From assembly GCA_000381565.1 (NCBI GenBank), contig KB906724.1, positions 3,369,020 to 3,433,019 of the forward strand: 64,000 nt of DNA. The letters are read 5' to 3'. Of the stretch, positions 37,633 through 47,080 are shown in pieces. Origin of the DNA: Oxalobacteraceae bacterium AB_14 (GTDB lineage Bacteria; Pseudomonadota; Gammaproteobacteria; Burkholderiales; Burkholderiaceae_D). Position 1 is the stretch's first letter. Each line of letters begins with the position of its first letter. Under the pieces are notes generated by a model. The model was not told the origin of the DNA and did not search any database. It was given only the letters and a program-made list of their open reading frames with translations. The translations under genes and the position numbers were made by a program.

Positions 37633-37992
37633 ATGACGAAAGAGTATCCAGAGCAACTAGGCGCTTGGCTACGGCGGCGAGAAACCACCAGGCGCGACCG
37701 CAATTTGGCGGCCTTTCTCGCGGCGGCCGACGATGTGCGCGCAGCCCTGGTTTCGGGCTACCCGATAAAAACCATATGGTCCAACCTATTCGAATCGAAG
37801 CGCATTGCATTCCGCTACGACGCGTTCCTGCGATATGTTCACCGATACATTTTTTGTCCCGAGGGCTCGTCTCCCTATGCGCTCGATGAGAAACAGCAGG
37901 CACAAAAAACAATTGCGGCCACATCGCCGAAGCCGGCCGTCCACGCTGGTTTCACGTTCAACCCAGTCCCCAACAAAGAGGAGTTACTGTAA
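37633..37992 (+). CDS. traK: TraK, oriT-wrapping relaxosome accessory protein
   Basis: The 119-residue protein has a basic N-terminal half (LRRRETTRRDRNLAAF) and the sequence ALVSGYPIKTIWSNLFESK. It ends GFTFNPVPNKEELL, nearly the same ending as RP4 TraK (GFTFNPTPDKKDLL). TraK bends and wraps oriT and increases nicking by TraI. An upstream ATG at 37621 exists, but 37633 (MTKEYPEQL) aligns with RP4 TraK and has an AGGATGGG element before it. Its stop overlaps the traL start (TAATG). Confidence 0.9.
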   Translation: MTKEYPEQLGAWLRRRETTRRDRNLAAFLAAADDVRAALVSGYPIKTIWSNLFESKRIAFRYDAFLRYVHRYIFCPEGSSPYALDEKQQAQKTIAATSPKPAVHAGFTFNPVPNKEELL

Positions 37993-38717
37993 TGGCCAAG
38001 ATCCATATCACCCTTCAAGGAAAAGGCGGCGTCGGGAAATCCTTCATTGCAGCGACAGTCGCCCAACGCATCGCAGCGAAGGTTGAAAAGCCGATGTGTA
38101 TTGACATTGACCCGGTCAACGCAACCTTTCACGGCTATACGTCGCTCGATGTGCGACGCCTGCAGGTAATGGAAGACGACGAGATCAACTCGCGCAAGTT
38201 CGACGATCTCATTGAACTGCTGGCGCCCCAGTCCAACTCGGTAGTGATCGACAGCGGGGCCAGTTCATTCGTCCCGCTGTCGCACTACCTGATCAGCAAT
38301 CAGGTTCCATCGGTGTTGGCGGATCTCGGCCACCAGCTAGTCGTCCACACAGTCATCACCGGCGGCCAGGCATTGCTCGATACGGTGAGCGGATTTGCAC
38401 ATCTAACGGGACAGTTTCCCGAGCAGACGCTCTTTGTGACTTGGCTCAATCCTTTTTACGGGCCCATTGAACACGAAGGGCGCGACTTTGAGCACATGAA
38501 GGCGTATCTGATGAACAAGCATCGCGTCTCTTCGATATTGCGCATTCCGCAACTGAAGAGTGAGACCTACGGACGGGACTTGAGCGATATGCTGCAAGCC
38601 AGATTGACGTTTGACGAAGCAATAGCCTTGAGTTCGCTCACTATCATGACGCGCCAAAGACTCAAAATAATCAAGGGCCAACTATTTGACCAACTCGACA
38701 ATTCAACGGTGATCTGA
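37992..38717 (+). CDS. traL: TraL, ParA/MinD-like ATPase
   Basis: The 241-residue protein has the same length as RP4 TraL. The deviant Walker A KGGVGKS lies near residue 11, and a Walker B-like VVIDSGASSF follows. It belongs to the ParA/MinD superfamily. In RP4 it is not strictly needed for transfer and its role is unclear. It is coupled to traK (TAATG) and traM (TGATG). The GAGGAG ribosome site is strong. Confidence 0.92.
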   Translation: MAKIHITLQGKGGVGKSFIAATVAQRIAAKVEKPMCIDIDPVNATFHGYTSLDVRRLQVMEDDEINSRKFDDLIELLAPQSNSVVIDSGASSFVPLSHYLISNQVPSVLADLGHQLVVHTVITGGQALLDTVSGFAHLTGQFPEQTLFVTWLNPFYGPIEHEGRDFEHMKAYLMNKHRVSSILRIPQLKSETYGRDLSDMLQARLTFDEAIALSSLTIMTRQRLKIIKGQLFDQLDNSTVI

Positions 38718-39151
38718 TGTCTGACCGAATTGAGGAACTGATCAAGGAAATCGCAGCAAAGCACGGCATCGCCGTCGCGCGCGACGATCCGATACTGGTG
38801 CTACAGACGATCAACCATCGGTTGTTACAGGACAGCGCCAACGCGCAGCAGGCGCAACTCGATCATTTTAAGGAAGAGATGGAAGCCATCTGCGACCGAT
38901 GGCGAATCGACGCAAACGACAAGGCTCAGCGCATCGTTAACGCATCATTGGCAGGGGCGACAACCGCCACTAACGACATGCTGATTAGTGCTGCGCAAAT
39001 GTGTGCGGCATCGATTCGCGCAGAAGTCGAGCTCACATTAAGCAAGCTCAATGGGGAAAGGAAAACAAACTATCGCATTACGCTGCTCAACGCGATAGTC
39101 ACATTCACAATCTGCGCTGCGACGCTTTTCACCGTTGTTGTGCGCATATAA
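38717..39151 (+). CDS. traM: TraM-like conjugal transfer protein
   Basis: The 144-residue, mostly helical protein has a single C-terminal membrane anchor (ITLLNAIVTFTICAATLFTVVV). The length and position after traL match RP4 TraM. Its exact role is unknown. It is the last gene of the rightward traK-L-M operon and is followed by a degraded IS3 fragment. Confidence 0.82.
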   Translation: MSDRIEELIKEIAAKHGIAVARDDPILVLQTINHRLLQDSANAQQAQLDHFKEEMEAICDRWRIDANDKAQRIVNASLAGATTATNDMLISAAQMCAASIRAEVELTLSKLNGERKTNYRITLLNAIVTFTICAATLFTVVVRI

Positions 39152-39162
39152 ATTTCCTCAAA

Positions 39163-39502
39163 AAGAGCATATCCTGGCTCCGACTGCCTGCCGTGGCCGA
39201 GCCGAATCTGCGCTGGTGTTCCGATGGATTCGAGAGCGCTTGCGACAATAGAGAGGTCGTCACTGGCGTGTTCATGAAAGACTGCTGCGATCATCGCGTG
39301 GCTTACCTGGGCTGCGCGAGGCTTGTCTGGCGAGCCTGGAGGAAGCAGTCGAGGCTCGGTTTGGCCACGCCAGCATCGGCTCTGCGAAGCCGGAGTTCTT
39401 GAGCGACAATGGCGGCGCTTACCGGGCCCTTGAAACGCATGCTCTGGTCCGCGCACTGGGCTTGGGGTCGATTAACTCGCCGGTGTGCAGCCCGCAGTCG
39501 AA
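39163..39502 (+). pseudogene. IS3-family transposase OrfB remnant
   Basis: Two reading frames carry pieces of an IS3 OrfB integrase core. They are AEPNLRWCSDGFESACDN (about 39193) in frame 1, and after a shift EFLSDNGGAYRALETHAL and SPVCSPQSNE (39390-39500). These match the conserved LRWCSDGFE...FLSDNGGAYRA...CSPQSNG motifs. No start, OrfA or terminal repeat is visible, so this is a decayed fragment that probably marks the old border of the cargo region. Confidence 0.85.
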
Positions 39503-39694
39503 CGAAGTACCTAGAGCCGCGCGCGGATCGACGCACCGATACAGATTTATGCCCGCACATAAATTTAATAACTAGACAACTAGACGAAGATCCTTTCGCC
39601 GGGTACTGTAGCGGGTGTGCCAAAGAACGCATAGCGCCCGCGAGCGCTGGGAACCGCATGCGTAAACCAGCTATTTCGTAAAGGAGAGTGCCCG

Positions 39695-40408
39695 ATGCAT
39701 ACGCTTCTACGTAAATTCCTCGCTGCTCTGGGTGGGATAGCGATATCGCTAGGACTTCTCTACATAACGATATTCTCTGCTGGGCCTCTAATAGATTTGC
39801 TAGACATACGTAGCGGTTTGGCATCAGAAATCGGGCAAGGCGCTGTTTACAAAAAATTTGGAGACATTTACACACAGCTATCCGTTTTGGGCCTGGCAAT
39901 TTGTGGGGGCATGACCTTCACCGTTTTTTTCTGGGAAAAAGATCCCCCGACTTGGCGAATACAAATCCTTTACTGGCTACTTCTGGTTTGCTTAGTACCA
40001 CTATCATTCCTGAATTTTTGGAGCAGCGATACCTTCGTAGACCGTAGCCAGCAGGCACTACTAGATATTGTCCAAGCATTCTTAGGCAGTCTTTGCCTGA
40101 TGAGTTTATTCAAGGTGCGCGCCACAACAATCACAGTTATTGTACTACGGGCGTTTTCTGTATTTTTTCTGGCCGCCCAGGGAGTTTTCATACCCGCGCT
40201 GTTTGCATCAATCTGGCTGCTCAACCAAGAAGGCCTGCTATCGCTTGCCAGCACCAGAGATATCGGGCCGGGATGGGTGACCATTATCGCGACTTTCGCA
40301 TCGTTGTCCGTTACGGTCATGCAGTATCGCTTAGCCAGCCACAAGCAGGCTACCGAGACAGCACACAAATCAAAGTGGAAACGAGCGAAAACGCCTTCAA
40401 ACAACTGA
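39695..40408 (+). CDS. Hypothetical polytopic membrane protein
   Basis: The 237-residue protein has about six hydrophobic segments (FLAALGGIAISLGLLYITIF, VLGLAICGGMTFTVFFW, IQILYWLLLVCLVPLSFLNF, FLGSLCLMSLF, FSVFFLAAQGVFIPALFASI and WVTIIATFASLSVTVM) and a basic C-terminus (HKSKWKRAK). The ATG follows AAGGAGAG. It stands alone between an IS3 remnant and the T6SS island. No family recognised; AT-richer than the tra genes. Confidence 0.65.
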   Translation: MHTLLRKFLAALGGIAISLGLLYITIFSAGPLIDLLDIRSGLASEIGQGAVYKKFGDIYTQLSVLGLAICGGMTFTVFFWEKDPPTWRIQILYWLLLVCLVPLSFLNFWSSDTFVDRSQQALLDIVQAFLGSLCLMSLFKVRATTITVIVLRAFSVFFLAAQGVFIPALFASIWLLNQEGLLSLASTRDIGPGWVTIIATFASLSVTVMQYRLASHKQATETAHKSKWKRAKTPSNN

Positions 40409-40502
40409 GGTCTAGCCGCGCTATATCGCAGCCATAAAATCGGGAACCTGTGTAGCTGAGGGGCTGTCTGCTTAGTCGGCTCACCTAGTTTTTTCCGACT
40501 GA

Positions 40503-40531
40503 CTCACTTCGAGGCTGGTCAGCTTGCCCAG
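40503..40531 (-). repeat. Short vgrG-derived remnant downstream of the effector gene
   Basis: These 29 bp match 46147-46175 inside vgrG with two mismatches, in the same orientation (CTCACTTCGAGGCTGG, then GCTTGCCCAG). It lies just beyond the 3' end of the effector gene, suggesting a decayed second vgrG or a recombination joint at the island end. Confidence 0.55.
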
Positions 40532-40570
40532 AAAAGATAAGAATTATTAATTCAGATGTAACCACCCGGG

Positions 40571-42220
40571 CTATCCATTTCCTTTGAAAATCTTTCTGAA
40601 TCGCATTATCCCTTGCCCATTAATCAAATATTCATTGGTGGAACTCCCTCCCATGGCAATAAAACCCGCCATCGAATCATGAATATAATTCCCAAAGAAA
40701 TCCTCTATATCTTTGCTCAACCTCTTCTCATCCAAAGATCTAATAACCTCATATAATTGCGAATTTTCCTTTTCGTCCTGCTCTCCAAACCCTGCAGCAA
40801 CTGTCATTTTATTCTGCATGGCCACTGCGTCCATTGCGGAGTATTTATTATCTGTCGGCGAAAATGGATAAGCATTGAGTCGACGCAGCCTTTTATTAAA
40901 AGTCTCGCTAGTAATGGTAATGTAGCGCTTATATTCCGCGCTTGCCCTCCCATAAAAAGGAAGGGATGACGTATTATTTCTATATTTATATCTATAACTC
41001 AGATACAAGCTCATATTCTTTTTGTGTAAATCCTCTACTGGGCCCGATGAAATTGCGGCAGATTTTATGTAATTATTAAACCCAATTACCGTTTTCTCGG
41101 CAGGAGTAAAGTCACGTTTCACGGCGTCAGGCAGTTCGTTCCAGGGTCTTAAGGGAACACCGGCCACTCGGGCTTCCTGATACATTTGCGCACCGGGAAT
41201 TATTGCTAAAAAATCTTCGACGCTCGGGGCAATTCCCACGTCATTCGGCGCATACCCTCCGCCAACGTCGGAGTGCGAACCTGGGTACATCACTTCCTTA
41301 GCGTTCGGCGGATATTTATCATTTACACGAACAGAATCTAGCGGGAAAGATGCGCGCACCTCATGACCAGCGACAAAATGCACACACTGTTCTATTGCAG
41401 GATGAATTTCCATATTTCCATCCGCCCAGGACTGATGCCCCTCCATGAAGAAATTTGGTAAAGTATTGGGAATTCCAACTGACGCAACCGTATCAAAAAT
41501 GCCTAAGAAACTCAAACGTATTGGAATCCCCGCAAAAAACCATTGCCCCTGAATTTTTTCGCATGATTCAAATAACCAGTTTGAAAAGGCCCTCGCCTCT
41601 GCCGCGCCCCTCGAAAAACCAAAAACAGAAAGATTTATTACTTCAACGGCAGGCTTCTTGTTTGCGATTGCCTGCATTAAAGTTTTCTGCCAGTTACGCA
41701 TTATTTCGCGTCTCAATGCTGGTGGGGTGAACACAGAGGCCATATTATTAGCAATCGTTGCCGATCGCGCGTCATCCAACATCATCGATCTATTCACAAA
41801 TAGATGAGGTGTATTTAGCAAACGAGTCAAGGCCCAAGTCAGCCTATTTTCCCCATCCCAAGCAAACGCACTCCCAAAGGTGCCCCCTGTGTCACCAATC
41901 TGAGGAAATGGTGTTCCAACACCCGGAATGTAATACCGAAAAAAACCACCTGCATTGTTGTCCGGAAAAGTATTAAATAGCTTTACGATGTTGCTATGTT
42001 TTCTTTTATCCAAGGCAGGCTTCCTATAATCCGCCTCCATGTTATTTCCGGTTCCGTCAAAAAAAATTCCAACATTTACCTGCCCACTACAAGATGGTGC
42101 GCTGTCTTTTTCCGTGGAGCATTTTAATGCTTTAGCACGCTGCATTATCTCCTTCGAACTCAGCGGCCGCAATCCTTTACCAGGAAATATATTTGGTGAA
42201 ATAGTCGGCATTTTACTCAC
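40571..42220 (-). CDS. Type VI secretion lipase effector (DUF2235, Tle-type)
   Basis: The 549-residue protein has the DUF2235 alpha/beta-hydrolase signature. NVGIFFDGTGNNME lies near the N-terminus, the nucleophile elbow GFSRG in VFGFSRGAAEARAF follows, and then LGIFDTVASVG and YPGSHSDVGGGY. Such proteins are phospholipases of the Tle1 group, delivered into rival cells by VgrG. It starts 8 bp inside the end of the DUF3304 gene. The region is clearly AT-richer than vgrG. The absence of a signal peptide fits T6SS delivery. The exact substrate cannot be read from sequence. Confidence 0.88.
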   Translation of the reverse strand: MSKMPTISPNIFPGKGLRPLSSKEIMQRAKALKCSTEKDSAPSCSGQVNVGIFFDGTGNNMEADYRKPALDKRKHSNIVKLFNTFPDNNAGGFFRYYIPGVGTPFPQIGDTGGTFGSAFAWDGENRLTWALTRLLNTPHLFVNRSMMLDDARSATIANNMASVFTPPALRREIMRNWQKTLMQAIANKKPAVEVINLSVFGFSRGAAEARAFSNWLFESCEKIQGQWFFAGIPIRLSFLGIFDTVASVGIPNTLPNFFMEGHQSWADGNMEIHPAIEQCVHFVAGHEVRASFPLDSVRVNDKYPPNAKEVMYPGSHSDVGGGYAPNDVGIAPSVEDFLAIIPGAQMYQEARVAGVPLRPWNELPDAVKRDFTPAEKTVIGFNNYIKSAAISSGPVEDLHKKNMSLYLSYRYKYRNNTSSLPFYGRASAEYKRYITITSETFNKRLRRLNAYPFSPTDNKYSAMDAVAMQNKMTVAAGFGEQDEKENSQLYEVIRSLDEKRLSKDIEDFFGNYIHDSMAGFIAMGGSSTNEYLINGQGIMRFRKIFKGNG

Positions 42221-42644
42221 TCGGACGCGGATATGGATAACCGGGATATTGATTTGTTTTTGTGGTGACTAAAACTTTTACCGTATCGTCAGGATAAAAA
42301 TGAACGGCAAAAAAACCAATATCCCCTTCGGAATATTTTGGAACGGCAACAATTCGTTCCTTGGGGCCGGTGGAATTTTTCTCATCATAGTTCCACCTTA
42401 CCGTAACTGTCAGATCCTTACTCCACTGACGAGGCAACAAAACACAACATACAAAACTACCTCCGCCGCCGTTAGCGTATATGCTAGCGCCGCTGTATCC
42501 ATTTACCGAAAAGTCTTCTATGTTCCTTTTAGTATAGTTAAGTCCACACAATTCTATACTGGCATTATTTTTTCCGCATCCAACAAAAACCAATAGAAAA
42601 AAAATCAATTGAAGACGAAGAAATACTTTTGATTTTATATTCAT
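42213..42644 (-). CDS. DUF3304 lipoprotein, probable immunity protein to the lipase
   Basis: A 143-residue lipoprotein with lipobox FVGC (Cys23) and conserved LCGLNYTKRNIEDFSVNGYSG and FVCCVLLPRQW blocks typical of DUF3304. Known DUF3304 proteins neutralise Tle-type lipases in the periplasm, and this one sits directly before the lipase gene. It overlaps the DUF4123 gene by 4 bp and the lipase gene by 8 bp, ensuring co-expression. Confidence 0.8.
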   Translation of the reverse strand: MNIKSKVFLRLQLIFFLLVFVGCGKNNASIELCGLNYTKRNIEDFSVNGYSGASIYANGGGGSFVCCVLLPRQWSKDLTVTVRWNYDEKNSTGPKERIVAVPKYSEGDIGFFAVHFYPDDTVKVLVTTKTNQYPGYPYPRPSE

Positions 42645-43516
42645 GATGGCTGTTTCAATATTTCATCAAGGCTATCAATTAAGTCTCCTGGAACCCACTT
42701 GGCATCGCTCAACAATTTGGCAACATCTTTATCCTTCTCAATCTCCACAACTGAGACCAAACCAAATATAACCATGCTCAATATATCGCGAAAATTTTCT
42801 ACCCCGTTTATTTTAGAAAATTCACAAATTCTCTTCACATTATTGAAAAATATATCCTTACGTTCATTAGGAACAATCTCCGAGTAGTCTCTATGCAAAA
42901 TATTTATCAAACAATCAGGTTCGGCGGACTCAACCAAACTATTAAATTCCAAGGTAGATAACTGAAAGACACGAGTGTCAACATACTCATCTTTCGATAT
43001 TTTCACATCTTGAATCTCGCCGCTTCTATTTATATACACCCACTCCTCAAGTAGATTGGTAATTCCACTCCAGTGATGGCGTTGCAAGCAGCTAGAAAGA
43101 TACTCCAGTACTCGCGTATCGGCGAATCTAAGAATAAAATCAGTACCATCTACCGAACTTGCATTCAAGAACTTCCTCCACCTCTCAGCAATTTCTAATG
43201 CGGAATACTTAGAGGAAAAGAAACTTAACATCGGCCGATCTTGCCTGTGTTTGGAAAGAAAAGTTATTTCTGAGCTGACCCGTTCAACATCTTTAGGAAA
43301 AAATTGAATGATATATGGGGATGCTTCAGCCACCTCGTTCAGGATCTCTTTATCAAAGAGTTTAATCGAATCAGGGCGAATCAACCGTTTTTTACTTCCA
43401 AAGTCAAATGCACCATCAACTAGCGCCATCCAGTTCCAATCAGGACGACTTTCTATTCTTCGCATAATTTCAGAATGAACAGTGCGTGGATTACAGGTCT
43501 CAACAGCGAAATACAT
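42641..43516 (-). CDS. DUF4123 T6SS adaptor/chaperone
   Basis: A protein of about 291 residues with the DUF4123 pattern WMALVDGAFDFG near the N-terminus, then EASPYIIQFF. These proteins load an effector onto VgrG. The ORF opens at 43558 and overlaps vgrG, but the ATG at 43516 (MYFAVETC) has GAAAG before it and leaves a 10-bp gap, so it is preferred. The C-terminal half is divergent, as expected for the part that recognises the cognate effector. Confidence 0.8.
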   Translation of the reverse strand: MYFAVETCNPRTVHSEIMRRIESRPDWNWMALVDGAFDFGSKKRLIRPDSIKLFDKEILNEVAEASPYIIQFFPKDVERVSSEITFLSKHRQDRPMLSFFSSKYSALEIAERWRKFLNASSVDGTDFILRFADTRVLEYLSSCLQRHHWSGITNLLEEWVYINRSGEIQDVKISKDEYVDTRVFQLSTLEFNSLVESAEPDCLINILHRDYSEIVPNERKDIFFNNVKRICEFSKINGVENFRDILSMVIFGLVSVVEIEKDKDVAKLLSDAKWVPGDLIDSLDEILKQPS

Positions 43517-43526
43517 ATCTTTCTTT

Positions 43527-46391
43527 CTACTTAAGCGATAACGCACTTCCAGACGCAAGCGCCTTCATAAGGCACTCTATACAAACTGAGCGCGGCAGCT
43601 TAGGCAACGGGCGGTCTAATTTTTCAGGTCCTGAGAAATTTTTCGTGCCTGCATGAACGGTTATTTTCCCAGGGCACTGCACTGTGATATTCCCACCCTC
43701 GATAGTGATATTCGCCCCGCCCGCCGTGGACAGCGTAATGTTTTTTGCAGCAGCCCAATCGACAAACGCGTTGGCGCTGACAAGATTGATCTCATCGCGC
43801 GCCTGCACATTCAGCACATCCGCTTGTGCCTGGATATCGATAGCATCCTTGGCGGCGATCATTTGCACGCCGAGATTGCTCTCACCCGCTTTGACCGCGC
43901 CGCCAAGCACGCCAATCGCCTGTCGGGTTTGCACGCGCAACTGCCCGCCGCTGACGAATTGGGTGTCGGCGCCGCTCATCAAGGCGATCGTTTCGCCATT
44001 GGACATCTGCATCGCCTGGCCTGCGGTCACGCTCAGGCCCGTCTTGCCGCTGACGGAGATGATCGGCGAACTGGCATGCGGCAATTGATCATCTCCGGGT
44101 TCGGTTTTCTTTTCCTCGGCGTCGGCCTTGGCCGCGCTCCAGCTGGCATTGCCCACCATACCCGACGCCGCATTCAGCATCGCCTTCAACGGTGCCGCCT
44201 TGGCATCCAGCGCGCTCTGATCGGCTTTTTTGGCGCCGATGTGCGTGGCCAGCACTACCGTCTCATGCGTCTTGGCCGCATCGTTGAATGTCTGGCCCAG
44301 CTGCACCGCCTGCTTCAGCAGCGCGATGCCGGCCGTGTTGTCGCCCGCCGGATCGCGCTCGCTGGCGCTGTGACTGATCGCATAGCTCGATACCAACAAA
44401 CCGCCGGCCGCGCGCACCGCGCCATACGCGTCGGTGCGCAGCTCGGCGCCCTGCCCGCGCAGACTGCCTCGATAGTTGTCAGCGCTGTGAATCAGATGGC
44501 CCAGGGTCAGCTCGCTGGCCGCGTGCGTCGCGCGCAGTTGCACGCGGCCTTGCCCATCGGTATCGTCGAACAGCAGCTGGTTGTAGCCGGAACCGCCGAA
44601 CTCCTTGCTGCGCATGCCCCACTGCGCCGCCGCGTTGCCGTGGCCTGCCGTGTCGGCGGAAGCGCCATGCCACAAAGGACTGTTGCCCGCAGCAAGATTG
44701 CCCTGCGCCGACGGCGCATGATCGCTGGCCGGTTTGAACAGCGTCGCCTGGCTCTCGCCTACAACCTGTCCCGCCGGGGTCGGCGCCACACCGCCCTCGC
44801 CCTGGCCGTTGTACAAGGCACCGAGGATGATGGGCCGGTCGATATCGTTCTCAATAAACTGCACCAGCACCTCTTGCCCCACGCGCGGCAGGAACTGGCT
44901 GCCCATGCCGCCGCCGGCCGAACGCTGCGCCACGCGCACCCAGCAGGTGGCGTCGCCGCTGTCCTGCCAGTGATAGCGGATGCGCACGCGGCCCAGCGCA
45001 TCGCAATGCAGTTCGTCGGCGCCGGACGGTTGGTCCAGGCCATCCGCGCCGATAACGATCGCGCTTTGCGCACCCGACGCCGTCGGCTTCGGATGATTGC
45101 GGCCATCGCTGTCCGGCAATTGCGGCCGCCAAATCACATCAGCGGCGACCGCTTCGAAGCTATTGGCATACCCAGTCTTCCGCGCCTGTTCGATTACCAG
45201 CGCAAAGTCGGCATCGCGCTCCGGCGCCAATTCTTCCAGTAACTCCGGAATCGGGCCGAACAACTCAGCTAAGCCATGCTGGGCCGGCGACGGCAGGTTG
45301 TTGACGCCAACGCTAGTCACCCGCAACACGGTATAGGCCGGCACAGCAGCGCCTTCGGCTGAAGCCAGCGGCCCTTGCGTGACAATGATGCGGCGACCGG
45401 CAGCCAGCGTGCGCACCGTCGACCGGCCACGCCACAGTTGGCTGCGCGCTTCCCGTGCTTGCATTTGCAATTCGGCGTAGTGCTGCGCCAGCCCGCTACT
45501 GGCGTACGCGTATTGGCCGGGAACGTCGAAGTTTTCCAACTGCGGCAGTTTGGCAAACTGCCTGGTCGCCGGCGCGCTGCCGCTGACGGCTTTCTTGGAC
45601 TTGTAATCGTAGCTGAGCAATGTGGTCAATGTGGCCGAAACGCGACGCCGCGCCTGCAAGGCCTGGATCGTATCCTGCTGCTCGCCGGCGCGTACGCCGT
45701 GGAAGCGGATGCCTGCACCAACCTCGCTGCTGGCGTCCTCCGGCACTGCGCTGAGTTGGCTACTGTCGGCGAACAGCACCAGGTACAGGCCCTCCTCTGT
45801 TTCCTCGAAGCGCCAGGCCAGGCCTTCCTCGGTCAGCAGGCGCAGCACGAAGTCGTAGTCCGACTCGCGGTACTGGCAGCAGTAACTGCGCGCCGGCACA
45901 TCGGCAAGGAAGCTATCGACCTCTTCGCTCCAGCGCCATTGCGCCAGCGGCTGATAAGCCTCGAAGACCGATTCGACAATCTCGATCACCGTCTTGTCCT
46001 GCCATACGCGGCTGTTGCGGACCTGGCTCAGGCGCCACAACCACGGCGTCAGGCGCAGGCGGAAGCGCGCCAGGCCCCCTTCACTGCCCAGCATGGCCGC
46101 CTGCGTGATGTCACCGCTGAAGCTGGTACGGCTGCCGTCCGCCAGGCTCACTTCGAGGCTGGCCGGCTTGCCCAGCAAGGGCGCCAACTCAACGTGCGCG
46201 TTAGTCGATAGCACGATGATGTCGCGCGCGCCAGTGCCCTGCACCACGTCATCGGCGGAAAAAGCTTCCACCAACAGGCCGCCGGACCCCAGGTCCGCGT
46301 CGTCGTCACCCAGCGTCAACGCGTACAACCGCGTGGCGCTCGAAAACTGCGCCAAGGCGGTCGTGATTTGTTCAAGTAAGGCGGTGCTCAT
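43527..46391 (-). CDS. vgrG: Type VI secretion spike protein VgrG
   Basis: The 954-residue protein has the gp27-like N-terminal region (RLTPWLWRLSQVRNSRVWQDKTV) and the gp5-like OB region (RVRIRYHWQDSGDATCWVRVAQRSAG, then FLPRVGQEVLVQFIENDIDRP). A DUF2345 C-terminal domain leads into a beta-helix region (SVTAGQAMQMSNGETIALMSG). It forms the puncturing tip of a T6SS and carries the downstream lipase. No T6SS core genes are in the window, so it must use a chromosomal machine. GC content is much higher than the genes that follow, a common border between vgrG and its variable cargo. Confidence 0.95.
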   Translation of the reverse strand: MSTALLEQITTALAQFSSATRLYALTLGDDDADLGSGGLLVEAFSADDVVQGTGARDIIVLSTNAHVELAPLLGKPASLEVSLADGSRTSFSGDITQAAMLGSEGGLARFRLRLTPWLWRLSQVRNSRVWQDKTVIEIVESVFEAYQPLAQWRWSEEVDSFLADVPARSYCCQYRESDYDFVLRLLTEEGLAWRFEETEEGLYLVLFADSSQLSAVPEDASSEVGAGIRFHGVRAGEQQDTIQALQARRRVSATLTTLLSYDYKSKKAVSGSAPATRQFAKLPQLENFDVPGQYAYASSGLAQHYAELQMQAREARSQLWRGRSTVRTLAAGRRIIVTQGPLASAEGAAVPAYTVLRVTSVGVNNLPSPAQHGLAELFGPIPELLEELAPERDADFALVIEQARKTGYANSFEAVAADVIWRPQLPDSDGRNHPKPTASGAQSAIVIGADGLDQPSGADELHCDALGRVRIRYHWQDSGDATCWVRVAQRSAGGGMGSQFLPRVGQEVLVQFIENDIDRPIILGALYNGQGEGGVAPTPAGQVVGESQATLFKPASDHAPSAQGNLAAGNSPLWHGASADTAGHGNAAAQWGMRSKEFGGSGYNQLLFDDTDGQGRVQLRATHAASELTLGHLIHSADNYRGSLRGQGAELRTDAYGAVRAAGGLLVSSYAISHSASERDPAGDNTAGIALLKQAVQLGQTFNDAAKTHETVVLATHIGAKKADQSALDAKAAPLKAMLNAASGMVGNASWSAAKADAEEKKTEPGDDQLPHASSPIISVSGKTGLSVTAGQAMQMSNGETIALMSGADTQFVSGGQLRVQTRQAIGVLGGAVKAGESNLGVQMIAAKDAIDIQAQADVLNVQARDEINLVSANAFVDWAAAKNITLSTAGGANITIEGGNITVQCPGKITVHAGTKNFSGPEKLDRPLPKLPRSVCIECLMKALASGSALSLK

Positions 46392-46614
46392 GCGTTAGCT
46401 TGGCTAATGTTGTGTCTATCATTGCTGAAGTTGAAGAATTGATTTATTGACAATCGACATTAGACAGGACGGCGCTGCTTTCAGCAAGGCCGCACGATTG
46501 AAAATTCTTGATTCGGCGAGGGGGGCTTCCTAGCCTTCAATATGTGGTGAATTTTCGGTGTTGTCACCTACGAAGAACTACCTCGCTCCGGACCTCGTCG
46601 ACAGGGCGGCAACA

Positions 46615-46959
46615 TCACCTTTTGACGCCCCGACCGCGATTGACAGTCTCCTGCCCGGCCGTCGCCTGGTTGGCGTCGTACCGAATAGCGGCATGAGTCC
46701 CAATCGACGGTAACTTCGAAAAATCGTGGGCAGAGTGACGAATGCAGGTTTTGCCGACTTGCTGGTAGACGTGTTCTTGATCGCTGTGCACCACGACGCC
46801 ATCGTAAGTCTTGTCCTTACTGGCAGGGATAGCTGCGCTAAGGTTATAGATCCCGGGCTGAAGCTGGCCGGCCTTGCCTACCTTGGTGGTAGTCCACTGA
46901 CTATCGAATTCGCTCTGGACTATACGCTGCCCGTTCATTACCAATATGCGTTGCTTCAT
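46615..46959 (-). CDS. kfrB: KfrB-domain protein
   Basis: The 114-residue protein has the KfrB-type pattern IYNLSAAIPASKDKTYDG, then VVVHSDQEHVYQQVGK. The ending SIGTHAAIRYD is also typical. KfrB domains occur in IncP plasmids beside kfrA and korB and at the ends of some relaxases; their role is not established. No kfrA or kfrC is seen. GGGGAA precedes the ATG. Confidence 0.7.
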   Translation of the reverse strand: MKQRILVMNGQRIVQSEFDSQWTTTKVGKAGQLQPGIYNLSAAIPASKDKTYDGVVVHSDQEHVYQQVGKTCIRHSAHDFSKLPSIGTHAAIRYDANQATAGQETVNRGRGVKR

Positions 46960-47080
46960 TACACAGTTCCCCGCTGAACGATTGTCATGTGGCCAGTGCC
47001 TTCTATTGTTGGGCCATGCTTCGCGGATCTAGGCGGCGCGGCCCAGTTCAGACTCCGTACCAATTGGTTGTCATGCATTT

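Noticed and set aside
43653..45242. 529-codon rightward ORF opposite vgrG
   Set aside because: It is a shadow of the GC-rich vgrG frame; the composition is repetitive Arg/Ala/His and vgrG is clearly the coding strand.
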